DNA of 64,000 nt from Methylobacterium dankookense (GTDB lineage: Bacteria > Pseudomonadota > Alphaproteobacteria > Rhizobiales > Beijerinckiaceae), in the NCBI RefSeq assembly GCF_902141855.1, contig NZ_CABFVH010000021.1, positions 1 through 64,000 of the forward strand, given 5' to 3'. Position 1 is the stretch's first letter, and every line of letters begins with the position of its first letter. The notes beneath the pieces are model-generated. The model searched no databases, was not told the origin of the DNA, and saw only the letters and a list, made by a program, of their open reading frames with translations. A program made the translations under genes and the position numbers. Shown here in pieces: positions 37,744-45,129 of this stretch.

Positions 37744-38058
37744 TCATTGACGGGCATTGAGATATAAGCGTTCGCCCCGTTCAGTGATTACGAGTGTTTG
37801 CTTTGCTGTATCTAACCTCGCGAGTCCTTGGCCTATCAGACTATTTGCCTCGCAGACCTCGAAATCTTTCTGAGATCTACCGGCAATACGTCGCAATAGG
37901 CGTGTTTCGGCAAGTGTTAGACCCATTAGAGGCGTCACGCTACGTCCCGCTATTGTAGTCGGCGGATAGTAACGACCCGATATCGTTAACGGCTCAATGA
38001 TTAAACTATACGACAGCGTGCTATGCTGCCTCGGCTGCAGTTGGTATGATGAGGTCAA
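37744..38058 (-). CDS. Small winged-helix-like protein
   Basis: A 104-residue ORF. The second half, GLTLAETRLLRRIAGRSQKDFEVCEANSL then LARLDTAKQTLVITERGERLYLN, looks like a winged-helix DNA-binding domain (helix-turn-helix followed by a beta wing with TERG). The first 45 residues are low-complexity. It is probably a regulator of the island; no family name can be given. Confidence 0.5.
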   Translation of the reverse strand: MTSSYQLQPRQHSTLSYSLIIEPLTISGRYYPPTTIAGRSVTPLMGLTLAETRLLRRIAGRSQKDFEVCEANSLIGQGLARLDTAKQTLVITERGERLYLNARQ

Positions 38059-38119
38059 GAAAGTCAGCGTGGCTCAGTTGATCTCTATGCGCCGATTAAC
38101 GCCAAGCTTCGACTGATTA

Positions 38120-38344
38120 TCAACACCGTTCTCCGATCTCAGCTTCCACATGCCTCTTAGCCTTCGTCAGCACTGAACACGGGTCATACCCTCTGTGCTT
38201 GGCTAGCAACAGTAAGTCCGTGATTAAATCAACCACATCGCATGCTGGTACACCACCGACCCATCGTCGTCTCGCACCCTCAGCGTGGAGGTATGCATCG
38301 AGAGCAACCTGGGCGAACTCTATTCGAGAGGTTCCATCAGGCAT
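38120..38344 (-). CDS. Hypothetical small protein
   Basis: A 74-residue ORF (MPDGTSRIEFAQVALDAYLHAEGARRRW... TDLLLLAKHRGYDPCSVLTKAKRHVEAEIGERC). It is mostly helical, and its mix of charged and hydrophobic residues looks like a folded protein. No family recognised. It shares orientation with the winged-helix-like ORF 61 bases downstream. Confidence 0.5.
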   Translation of the reverse strand: MPDGTSRIEFAQVALDAYLHAEGARRRWVGGVPACDVVDLITDLLLLAKHRGYDPCSVLTKAKRHVEAEIGERC

Positions 38345-38768
38345 GGATGACTCCTCAGGTTCAATCTTAGGAATCAGCCCTGAAGGATAAGGGCATCATC
38401 TTGGGGGCTCATCAACTGTGGCTTACCTATGTGGTTTCTGTCATGAGTGACATTCGAATGGAGTTTGTATACTATTGATGCACCGCAACAGCATGGCTCA
38501 TATGCAACGGAGTAGGGGGTCGTTGATCTAGATCAAGAACTAATGGTATCGGCAGTTCCATTGGTTCGATAGATTTCATTCGCGTGCTCCTTCCGATGCA
38601 TGCGAAGCGATAAATCTTGAGTTTTGCTCAGTTTACTTGAAGGCAGCGAACTGTCCGTTGCCAGCGAACAGACTGTATGCAATATGCCAAGAAAGGCATG
38701 GCAAGCCTTTCGTCCGTCGCTGAGAAGTTGTAACATTGGTTAAGAATGCTTCGCATACACCAAAAGCA
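38345..38768. other. AT-richer regulatory gap
   Basis: About 420 bases without a supported gene, between the minus-strand small ORF and the plus-strand XRE gene. TATACT near 38468, with TGGAGT about 10 bases upstream, is too close to be a normal -35/-10 pair. GATCTAGATC (about 38527-38536) is a short palindrome, a possible operator. Confidence 0.4.
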
Positions 38769-39155
38769 ATGACCGAAGCCGACCGCTATATCGGTGAGAA
38801 GATTCGATGGCTCCGTCAATCTAAAGGTCTGAGCCTGGAGCAAGCAGCCAACGCAATCTGTATCTCTTGGCAAATGTTGCGAAAATACGAACAGGCACGA
38901 TGCCGACTGGGAGTTGCGCGGCTTCATGCTCTTGCGAAGTTCTACTCTGCGCCAATATCATTCATTATTGAGCAAGAGTCAATCACGGTTGCTGACTTGG
39001 ATTTATTGAAAGTCACCGGCACGGTGGAGATATTAGAGATTTATACAAGTATGGGCGAAAAGGAACAAAGGGAACGTATCTTAGATTTTGTTCAGACGGT
39101 CGCGCGCTCAGTGGGCGTCCGACTAGGGGGTCGAACCGACCAAATGCCAGATTAA
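38769..39155 (+). CDS. XRE-family regulator with C-terminal extension
   Basis: A 128-residue HTH protein: YIGEKIRWLRQSKGLSLEQAANAICISWQMLRKYEQARCRLGVARLHALAKFYSAPISF (in pieces) is a clear Cro/CI-type domain of the kind common in alphaproteobacteria. The C-terminal 55 residues are helical and end GRTDQMPD. A TTG 11 codons upstream is an alternative start. It is probably an island regulator. Confidence 0.82.
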   Translation: MTEADRYIGEKIRWLRQSKGLSLEQAANAICISWQMLRKYEQARCRLGVARLHALAKFYSAPISFIIEQESITVADLDLLKVTGTVEILEIYTSMGEKEQRERILDFVQTVARSVGVRLGGRTDQMPD

Positions 39156-39213
39156 ACTCGGCTAGGAAAGCTTGAACGACACAGCCCGGACGGCGCTATC
39201 CATTGTCGTGATG

Positions 39214-39444
39214 TCAGGCCGCCCGTTTCGCGATCTTAGCAATCGTCGCCCGGCTACATCCCACCGCGTTCTCGATCTGGGACCATGACAGACCCTTGCG
39301 GAGCATCGTGGCTATCGAGGCGTTCCGAGCTACATTCTCCTGTCGGCGGCATCGGGAGGAACGACCATAAGGGCGATCCAGGACCACTACCCGCCGAGCT
39401 TTGCTTACAGCTACGGCTGCGGCCCTGCGAATCCACACCGCCAC
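39214..39444 (-). CDS. Small HTH protein
   Basis: Seventy-six residues with a basic N-terminus and a C-terminal helix-turn-helix (SIATMLRKGLSWSQIENAVGCSRATIAKIAKRAA, split at the turn AVGC). It resembles Hin/resolvase or homeodomain-like HTHs used by small repressors or recombination factors. It may act as an excisionase or regulator; no firmer call is possible. Confidence 0.5.
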   Translation of the reverse strand: MAVWIRRAAAVAVSKARRVVVLDRPYGRSSRCRRQENVARNASIATMLRKGLSWSQIENAVGCSRATIAKIAKRAA

Positions 39445-39567
39445 TATCTGATCGGAAGCGGATCGAAGAACAAGTCATTTTCGCAATGGGCTTTTGCGGT
39501 GTATCATTGCCTCTGATTGTAAACCGCAATCACAAGGCATCCTGCGGCTTGGTCGAGGGAGGCATAG

Positions 39568-39942
39568 ATGCGCGCCGTTCTGATCTCGGGTGCGGCTCTC
39601 CTATTATGGAACGACCCAATAGCTTATGAGATGTCGCCACCACAAACTGAACAAGCGATCGCCGAAAGAAACATGCGCATGCATGAACAGCGCAAAGATC
39701 AGTTGGTAGGTTCTAATGTGTCGCCAACAGGTGCTGATCAGGTAGGTTCTGCACCAGTCATGCGCGGGAATGAGCGAATCAAGGACCGCTCTGGCTTCCA
39801 CGACGTCGTTATTTCCGATGCTGATGAATGTAAGCTAACCTTTCCCATGCCGACCGTTGGCCGTATATACTGTCACGACAAAGGTGCAAAGAAATTTAGT
39901 CCCGAGGAAATGAAGCGTATTAGCCGCAGCCTTACTCCTTAG
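39568..39942 (+). CDS. Hypothetical, possibly secreted protein
   Basis: A 124-residue ORF. The first 15 residues (MRAVLISGAALLLW) are hydrophobic, like a weak signal peptide or anchor. The middle is Met/Gln/Asn-rich. The end CKLTFPMPTVGRIYCHDKGAKKFSPEEMKRIS contains two Cys that could pair in the periplasm. No family recognised. Confidence 0.5.
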   Translation: MRAVLISGAALLLWNDPIAYEMSPPQTEQAIAERNMRMHEQRKDQLVGSNVSPTGADQVGSAPVMRGNERIKDRSGFHDVVISDADECKLTFPMPTVGRIYCHDKGAKKFSPEEMKRISRSLTP

Positions 39943-39990
39943 TCTGCCAATCGTATACCCAAGAAAGCACATCGGCTCCGGTCTACGTTC

Positions 39991-40566
39991 TCAAGGCGTA
40001 TTAAGGTATCCTTCATTCTCAGTTAAGTCGAATGAGAAATGTTCGTATTTCTTAAACTTCTCAATCTTCTCCCAGAATACGAAAGCACTGCCGAGATTGA
40101 AACTTGCGGGTAAATCAGTAAGTTTCTTGGCAATTTGTTCGAGGCTGTATTTCTTAGGTATCTTCCAAACCACTCCGTTTTCTTCTTCGGGAATAATGTA
40201 AGTCATGCGGAGGAAATCGAGCATCGAGATCGTCTGTTCCACATCGCGCACTGAAGTTACGATCAAGTCCCAGTTATCATATTTTGTATATCCCAGCCTA
40301 TACATGGTCAGAAATAATTCGTGTCCTCTGACATATGATGGTATATGGATAAGTTTCCCTGTGTGTAGTTCGACGAAGTATGAGCCGCCTCCGCAGAGGG
40401 CTTTCGCATCATCTCGCGAATCTACGTATTCCTTCGAGTTGATAGGTACTACGTATCCTTCATCGAAATATAATACCCGCTCAACATCTACTGATACTAG
40501 ACCCATCGAGTTCGGATCTATTTTTTCTGTTACACTCTTGAGAGCTTGCCATAGCGTGATTGGCAT
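39991..40566 (-). CDS. Hypothetical 191-residue protein
   Basis: Low-GC ORF with the residue mix of a folded soluble protein: aromatic-rich beta segments (GGGSYFVELHTGKLIHIPSYVRGHELF, cut here at natural turns) and an amphipathic C-terminus (SAFVFWEKIEKFKKYEHFSFDLTENEGYL). No family recognised. Its position at the cargo end of the island, single and unlinked, is where defence or immunity genes often lie, but nothing in the sequence proves that. Confidence 0.6.
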   Translation of the reverse strand: MPITLWQALKSVTEKIDPNSMGLVSVDVERVLYFDEGYVVPINSKEYVDSRDDAKALCGGGSYFVELHTGKLIHIPSYVRGHELFLTMYRLGYTKYDNWDLIVTSVRDVEQTISMLDFLRMTYIIPEEENGVVWKIPKKYSLEQIAKKLTDLPASFNLGSAFVFWEKIEKFKKYEHFSFDLTENEGYLNTP

Positions 40567-41070
40567 GATTGCCTCCGCATGGAGAACTAGTTTGGCTGAC
40601 GATGGCTTCGGCTCTATATCAGTATGAAAAAAGTCATGGGCCGCGAGCGAAACTACTTATTCAGCCCGCCAATAGCTAACTCAAGAGGCGGCTTCTTTCC
40701 ATGTCGCTTAACCCCGAGGGCGCTCGTAACGCAGCCTGTAGCGGATCGCATCACTGTAGCTGTGAATGATCTAGCCATCCTCACACATGCGGTTCAACCA
40801 GCCTTTCTGACCGTTCCCATGTGCTGCCCCGGCCCCGAAAGCTTTTGTGAACGGGCGCCCCAAGCTGGATTAGATCGTCCGATTCCCACCTCCACATTGA
40901 TTCTCTCGAACCCTCCGAAGCCATCATCAAACTGAAGCTCCGATCAGACCGTGACAAAAGGACGCTTCACTGACGCTGCATGATTGGTTTCCGGCGGTTG
41001 ATCATCCTCTCGTCAAGCGTTCCAGAACCGTCGCAACAGCCTTCCATCCGGTCACTTTTAGGGCTTCGTT
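40567..41070. other. Right-end gap of the island
   Basis: About 500 bases without a supported gene. A 103-codon plus-strand frame (40624-40935) has a possible GGAG-less start and no motif, so it is left out. GC rises again toward the end. The integrase arm-like site follows at 41071. Confidence 0.4.
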
Positions 41071-41091
41071 TCGGTCACAATCCTGTCACAG
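41071..41091 (+). promoter_or_regulatory. Candidate integrase arm-type site, right
   Basis: Direct repeat partner of 30201-30221 (18 of 21 positions), again two GTCACA half-sites 11 bases apart ending in CCTGTCACAG. A further GTCAC lies at about 41052. It sits 105 bases from the right core repeat. Confidence 0.5.
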
Positions 41092-41093
41092 CA

Positions 41094-41123
41094 AAGGGCT
41101 CCGAACCATGACCCGAAGCCCTT
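41094..41123 (-). terminator. Possible lpdA terminator
   Basis: AAGGGCT and AGCCCTT enclose 16 bases, about 75 bases beyond the lpdA stop. No T-run follows, so it would be a weak or rho-aided stop. The native trailer left of the island carries a related hairpin at 29929-29958. Confidence 0.4.
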
Positions 41124-41195
41124 CACAACCGCTGTTTGACAGTCCGCTAGTCGTGACCTAACCGTCGTAAGTCACTCTCATAGCGATGGTTTCTC

Positions 41196-41281
41196 AATCA
41201 CGTATGGATCACCCGCCCATACGCATCCAACACGCTCTCGTGCATCATCTCCGAGAGCGTCGGGTGCGGGAAGACCGTGTG
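41196..41281. repeat. Right attachment repeat (attR) within lpdA
   Basis: A perfect 86-base repeat of 30014-30099, covering 27 codons of lpdA from HTVFPHPTLSEMMH to the stop plus two bases. The gene end is therefore supplied by the element or preserved by identity, and the enzyme stays intact. The active-site His and Glu of the E3 enzyme are coded inside the repeat. Confidence 0.92.
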
Positions 41282-42637
41282 CATCAGCTCTTCCTCGGTG
41301 CTCTCCAGGGTCATCGCCACGACGTAGCCCTGGATCAGCTCGGTCACCTCGGCGCCGATCATGTGGGCGCCGAGCAATTGGCCGGTCTTGGCGTCGAACA
41401 CCGTCTTGATCAGGCCGTCCGGCTCGCCGAGCGCGATGGCCTTGCCGTTGCCCGCGAAGGGGAAGCGGCCGACCTTCACTTGGAAGCCCTGCTCCTTGGC
41501 CTTCGCCTCGGTGAGGCCGACGCTGGCGATCTGCGGCTGGCAATAGGTGCAGCCCGGGATCTTGCCCTTGTCCATCGGGTGGGTGTGCAGGCCCTTGATG
41601 GTCTCGATGCAGATCACGCCCTCGTGCTCCGCCTTGTGGGCGAGCATCGGCGGGCCGGCCACGTCGCCGATGGCGTAGAGGCCGGGCACGTTGGTGCGGC
41701 CGAGCCCGTCCGTGACGACGATGCCGCGGTCGGTCTTCACGCCGAGCGTCTCGAGGCCGAGATTCTCGATGTTGCCGACGACGCCGACCGCCGAGATCAG
41801 CTTCTCGGCGGTGATCTGCTGGGTCTTGCCGTCCGCGCCCTCCACCGTCGCGGTGACGGCGTTGCCGCCCTTCTCGACCTTGGTCACCTTGGCGCCGGTG
41901 AGGATCTTGATGCCCTGTTTCTCGAAGCGCTTGCGGGCGAGGCCCGCGATCTCGGCATCCTCCACGGGCAGGATCTGCGGCAGCAGCTCCACCACCGTCA
42001 CCTCGGCGCCCATGGTGCGGTAGAACGAGGCGAACTCGATGCCGATCGCGCCCGAGCCCATCACGAGCAGGCTCTTGGGCATCGCCTCCGGCACCATGGC
42101 CTCGTAATAGGTCCAGATCTGCTTCTTATCGGGCTCGATGCCGGGGATCGCGCGGGGCCGCGCGCCGGTCGCCACGATGATGTGCTTGGCCTGGTAGGTG
42201 CCGGCGCCCTTGGCGCCCTTCGGCGCCTCGGCGCGCTTGGTCTCCTTGACGGTGACCGTGCCGGGCGCGTTGCCCTTGGCCGCGGCATCGACCGTGGCCT
42301 CGCCCCAGATCACGTCGACCTTGTTCTTCTTGAGCAGCATGCCGACGCCGCCGTTGAGGCGGCCCGAGACGCCGCGCGAGCGCTTCACGATGGCGGAGGC
42401 ATCGAACGAGACCTCCTTGGCGGAGAGCCCGTAATCGGCGGCGTGCTGCATGTAGTGGTAGATCTCGGCCGAGCGCAGCAGCGCCTTGGTCGGGATGCAG
42501 CCCCAGTTCAGGCAGATGCCGCCGAGATGCTCGCGGTCGACCACCGCGGTCTTGAAGCCGAGCTGCGCTGCGCGGATCGCCGTGACGTAGCCGCCGGGGC
42601 CGGCGCCGATGATGAGGACGTCGTAGGTGTCGGACAT
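41198..42637 (-). CDS. lpdA: Dihydrolipoyl dehydrogenase, pyruvate dehydrogenase E3
   Basis: A 479-residue E3 that reoxidises dihydrolipoyl groups on E2 with NAD+. FAD motif VLIIGAGPGGYVTAIRAAQLG, redox Cys pair GGICLNWGCIPTK, NAD motif LLVMGSGAIGIEFASFY, second FAD motif LYAIGDVAG, and the C-terminal active-site HPTLSE are all present. It ends the pdhA-pdhB-DUF5076-pdhC-DUF559-lpdA run. The last 27 codons form the attachment site of the island. The start codon touches the stop codon of the DUF559 gene. Confidence 0.96.
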   Translation of the reverse strand: MSDTYDVLIIGAGPGGYVTAIRAAQLGFKTAVVDREHLGGICLNWGCIPTKALLRSAEIYHYMQHAADYGLSAKEVSFDASAIVKRSRGVSGRLNGGVGMLLKKNKVDVIWGEATVDAAAKGNAPGTVTVKETKRAEAPKGAKGAGTYQAKHIIVATGARPRAIPGIEPDKKQIWTYYEAMVPEAMPKSLLVMGSGAIGIEFASFYRTMGAEVTVVELLPQILPVEDAEIAGLARKRFEKQGIKILTGAKVTKVEKGGNAVTATVEGADGKTQQITAEKLISAVGVVGNIENLGLETLGVKTDRGIVVTDGLGRTNVPGLYAIGDVAGPPMLAHKAEHEGVICIETIKGLHTHPMDKGKIPGCTYCQPQIASVGLTEAKAKEQGFQVKVGRFPFAGNGKAIALGEPDGLIKTVFDAKTGQLLGAHMIGAEVTELIQGYVVAMTLESTEEELMHTVFPHPTLSEMMHESVLDAYGRVIHT

Positions 42638-43120
42638 TTACCTCTCCGCGAACTCCCCTCCCCCTTGCGGGGAGGGGGCAGGGGGTGGGGGTGGCTCCGC
42701 CTGGCCGGCAGGATCCGGAAGGGATGAGGCGGGTGCGGCGGCGAGCGCCGCATGGATCGTGTCGAGGACGATATCGATCTCTCGCAGGACCATCCGATTC
42801 GAGAAGCGTAGAACGCGGAAGCCTTCAGCCTGGAGATAGGCATCGCGGCGTGAATCATATGCCGCGCTGGCATCTGAGCCGTGCTGATCGCCGTCGACCT
42901 CGACGATGAGACGAGCGGACAGACAGCAGAAATCGGCGACGTAGGGACCGATGGGGACCTGCCTGCGAACGTGCGAGCCGACGATCGGCAGGCGATGGCG
43001 CAGATGCCACCAGAGGCGCCGTTCCGCTTCGGTCGGCACCTGCCGAAGGCGTGTCGCGTGGGCGCTCGCGCGGGCCGTGACGCGCCTTTCCGGCGGCTTG
43101 TTCCAAGGCATCGGCGCCAT
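42638..43120 (-). CDS. DUF559 (Vsr-like nuclease fold) protein inside a palindromic repeat
   Basis: A 160-residue DUF559 protein (157 from the second ATG). The core ARASAHATRLRQVPTEAERRLWWHL, VRRQVPIGPYVADFCC, ARLIVEVDGDQHG and RRDAYLQAEGFRVLRF matches this PD-(D/E)xK-like family, with D in YVADF and E-V-D in IVEVDGDQH as catalytic candidates. The last 24 residues (AEPPPPPAPSPQGGG...) are coded by the repeat arm itself. The stop codon abuts the lpdA start. It interrupts the pdhC-lpdA pair. Family function is unproven; a nicking or DNA-mobility role is inference. Confidence 0.85.
   Translation of the reverse strand: MAPMPWNKPPERRVTARASAHATRLRQVPTEAERRLWWHLRHRLPIVGSHVRRQVPIGPYVADFCCLSARLIVEVDGDQHGSDASAAYDSRRDAYLQAEGFRVLRFSNRMVLREIDIVLDTIHAALAAAPASSLPDPAGQAEPPPPPAPSPQGGGEFAER
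42655..42697 (+). repeat. Family B repeat, left arm beside DUF559
   Basis: CCCCTCCCCCTTGCGGGGAG and then GTGGGGGTGGCTC. The core arm GTGGGGGTGG (42685-42694) pairs with CCACCCCCAC at 43215-43224. In copies at 12.5 and 63.5 kb the same arms are only 32 and 31 bases apart; here 520 bases with the DUF559 gene lie between. Confidence 0.8.
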
Positions 43121-43141
43121 CTTCAGAGCAGGAGATCCCCC

Positions 43142-43256
43142 CTCCCTTGGACGAAGGGGCAACGGGTCGAAGGACTGGGGTGGTCCTGACGGCGCCGCAG
43201 AGCCCCATCCGGCACCACCCCCACCTCCGGCTCCTCCCCGCAAGGGGGAGGAGAGA
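43142..43256 (+). repeat. Family B repeat, right arm beside DUF559
   Basis: Hairpin CCTCCCTTGG..CGAAGGGGC, then CCATCCGGCACCACCCCCAC and CTCCTCCCCGCAAGGGGGAG. The stretch from GGCACCACC to GGAGGAGAG is nearly identical to 63571-63615. It fills the gap between the DUF559 gene and pdhC. Confidence 0.8.
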
Positions 43257-43272
43257 TGGCCGCAGCGCCGGC

Positions 43273-44691
43273 TCAGACCAGCATGCCCATCGGGTTCTCG
43301 ATCAGGCCCTTGAAGGCCGAGACCAGTTCGGCGCCGAGCGCCCCGTCGAGCACCCGGTGGTCGCAGGACAGCGTGCAGGTCATCACCTGCACCACGGCGG
43401 GCTGGCCGTCCTTCACCACGACGCGCTTCTCGCCGGCGCCCACCGCCAGGATGCTCGATTGCGGCGGGTTGATCACCGCGGTGAACTGCTTGATCCCGAA
43501 CATGCCGAGATTGGACACCGAGGTGACGCCGCCCTGGTACTCCTCGGGCTTCAGCTTCTTGGCGCGGGCGCGGACGGCGAAGTCCTTCATCTCGTTGGAG
43601 ATGGTCGAGAGCGTCTTCTCGTTGGCCCGGCGGATGACGGGGGTGAACAGGCCGCCGTCGATGGCCACCGCGACGCCGACCTCGGCATGCTTGAAGCGCA
43701 GGATGCGGTCCTCGGCCCAGACGGCGTTGGCCGCCGGCACGCGGGTGAGCGCAAGGCCCATCGCCTTGATGACGAAGTCGTTGACCGAGAGCTTGAACAG
43801 CGGCTTGCCGTCCTTGTCCTTGCCGGACGAGGCGTTCAGCGTTTCGCGCAGCTTCATCAACGCGTCGAGCTCGCAATCGACGGTGAGGTAGAAGTGCGGG
43901 GCCACCTGCATCGCCTCGGTGAGGCGCTTGGCGATGGTCTTGCGCATGCCGTCGAGGGGGACCTCCTCGTAGGCGTCCTTGGCGAAGAAGCCCTTGACCT
44001 GATCGAGCGAGAGCCCGGCCGGCGCAGCGGCGGCGGCTTTCGGAGCGGGGGCGGCGGGCGCAGCCTTCGGCGCCTCGGCGGCGGCTTTCTCTGCCTCGGC
44101 GGCGGCCTGGGGGGGCTTGGTCGCGCCGGAGGCCTTCGCCGCCTGCACGTCGCGGGCGATGATGCGCCCGCGCGGACCGGAGCCTTCCACCGCAGCGAGG
44201 TCGACGCCGTCCTGCTTGGCGATGCGGCGCGCGAGCGGCGAGGCGAAGACGCGGCCACCCTCAGACGCGGCGGCGGGCTTCGCGTCTGCCTTGGCCTCAC
44301 CCTTGGCCGCGTCCGGCGCCTCGTTCACCCGCTCATAGGCCATGTGGCCGCCGCCGGGCGTGGTGTTCTGCGCCGCCGGGGTCTCGGTGGGCTTCGGCGC
44401 CTCCGCCTGCTTGGACGCGCCGCCCGACGCCGCCGCCGAGACGTCCTCGCCGTCGGCGGCGATGATGGCGATCAGGTCGTTGACCGGCACGTCCGCCGTG
44501 CCCTCGGGCACCACGATCTTGGCGAGGACACCCTCGTCGATGGCCTCGACCTCCATCGTGGCCTTGTCGGTCTCGATCTCGGCGAGCACGTCGCCGGACT
44601 TGACCGCGTCGCCCTCCTTCTTGAGCCACTTGGCGAGGTTGCCCTTCTCCATGGTCGGGGAGAGCGCGGGCATCAGCACGTTGATGGGCAT
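43273..44691 (-). CDS. pdhC: Pyruvate dehydrogenase E2, dihydrolipoamide acetyltransferase
   Basis: A 472-residue E2. One N-terminal lipoyl domain ([11 protein letters not shown]; lipoyl Lys in ETDKATME near residue 43), an Ala/Pro-rich linker, the peripheral subunit-binding domain ([29 protein letters not shown], cut by its loop), a second long Ala/Lys linker, and the catalytic domain with active-site [15 protein letters not shown] near the C-terminus. It forms the complex core and passes acetyl to CoA. The neighbours encode E1 alpha, E1 beta and E3. Confidence 0.95.
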   Translation of the reverse strand: MPINVLMPALSPTMEKGNLAKWLKKEGDAVKSGDVLAEIETDKATMEVEAIDEGVLAKIVVPEGTADVPVNDLIAIIAADGEDVSAAASGGASKQAEAPKPTETPAAQNTTPGGGHMAYERVNEAPDAAKGEAKADAKPAAASEGGRVFASPLARRIAKQDGVDLAAVEGSGPRGRIIARDVQAAKASGATKPPQAAAEAEKAAAEAPKAAPAAPAPKAAAAAPAGLSLDQVKGFFAKDAYEEVPLDGMRKTIAKRLTEAMQVAPHFYLTVDCELDALMKLRETLNASSGKDKDGKPLFKLSVNDFVIKAMGLALTRVPAANAVWAEDRILRFKHAEVGVAVAIDGGLFTPVIRRANEKTLSTISNEMKDFAVRARAKKLKPEEYQGGVTSVSNLGMFGIKQFTAVINPPQSSILAVGAGEKRVVVKDGQPAVVQVMTCTLSCDHRVLDGALGAELVSAFKGLIENPMGMLV

Positions 44692-44789
44692 GGCGTCAGG
44701 TCTCGGGCTGGGCCGGGGCGGCGGGATCGGCGAAGGGGAACGGGGCGTCGAGCGGGAACGGTCTCAGCCATGGGCGCGGTTCGCCATCG

Positions 44790-45065
44790 CTAGTTGAGGC
44801 CGTCGCGGTCGAGGCTCTCCGCCTCGAAGCCGGCGCGGATGCGCGCGAAGGCCTCCTCCTCCGACATCTCGGTCTCCAGCGCGTAGGCGCGGGCCGCCTG
44901 CCGGGCGAGGTCGATGAGGAGGCGCCCCCAGGTCGCGGGGTCGTCGAAGGAGCGGCGGAGCGCGACGCTCACCGCGCCGTCCACCACGATGGCGCGCAGC
45001 ACCTCGACGCCGCCGTTCTCGGCGACGTCGGGCGGCACGGAGAGTTCTTGGAAAGTCTCGCTCAC
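44790..45065 (-). CDS. DUF5076 protein in the pyruvate dehydrogenase cluster
   Basis: A 91-residue protein, VPPDVAENGGVEVLRAIVVDGAVSVALRRSFDDPATWGRLLIDLARQAARAY in segments, matching the DUF5076 family found beside pdh genes in Rhizobiales. It is acidic with no signal peptide. Function is unknown; its constant position between E1 beta and E2 suggests a complex-related role (inference). Confidence 0.8.
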   Translation of the reverse strand: MSETFQELSVPPDVAENGGVEVLRAIVVDGAVSVALRRSFDDPATWGRLLIDLARQAARAYALETEMSEEEAFARIRAGFEAESLDRDGLN

Positions 45066-45129
45066 GGCAGCAGCCCTCTCTGGATCCCCGGCGCGCCGAA
45101 CACGCCGGGGCGATGAGCGGCGCGCGGGC

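Larger units (their letters stand above)
30014..41281. mobile_element. 11.2-kb integrative island in the 3' end of lpdA
   Basis: Between the 86-base direct repeats lie a tyrosine integrase next to attL, a large putative helicase-primase, two XRE-type regulators, a further HTH protein, a membrane protein, a DUF4157-type protein, an HNH remnant and several unknown ORFs. Base composition is far more AT-rich than the host genes and ATG/TTA codon use differs visibly. No capsid, portal, terminase or conjugation genes are seen. Size and content resemble a phage satellite or a small integrative element that replicates after excision; this class call is inference. Confidence 0.88.

Noticed and set aside
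40624..40935. 103-codon plus-strand ORF near the right end of the island
   Set aside because: No convincing ribosome-binding site, low-complexity Pro/Arg/Thr content and no motif; treated as non-coding.
30014..41281. The island as a complete prophage
   Set aside because: No terminase, portal, capsid, tail or lysis genes are seen; 11 kb is too small. A satellite or integrative element fits better.
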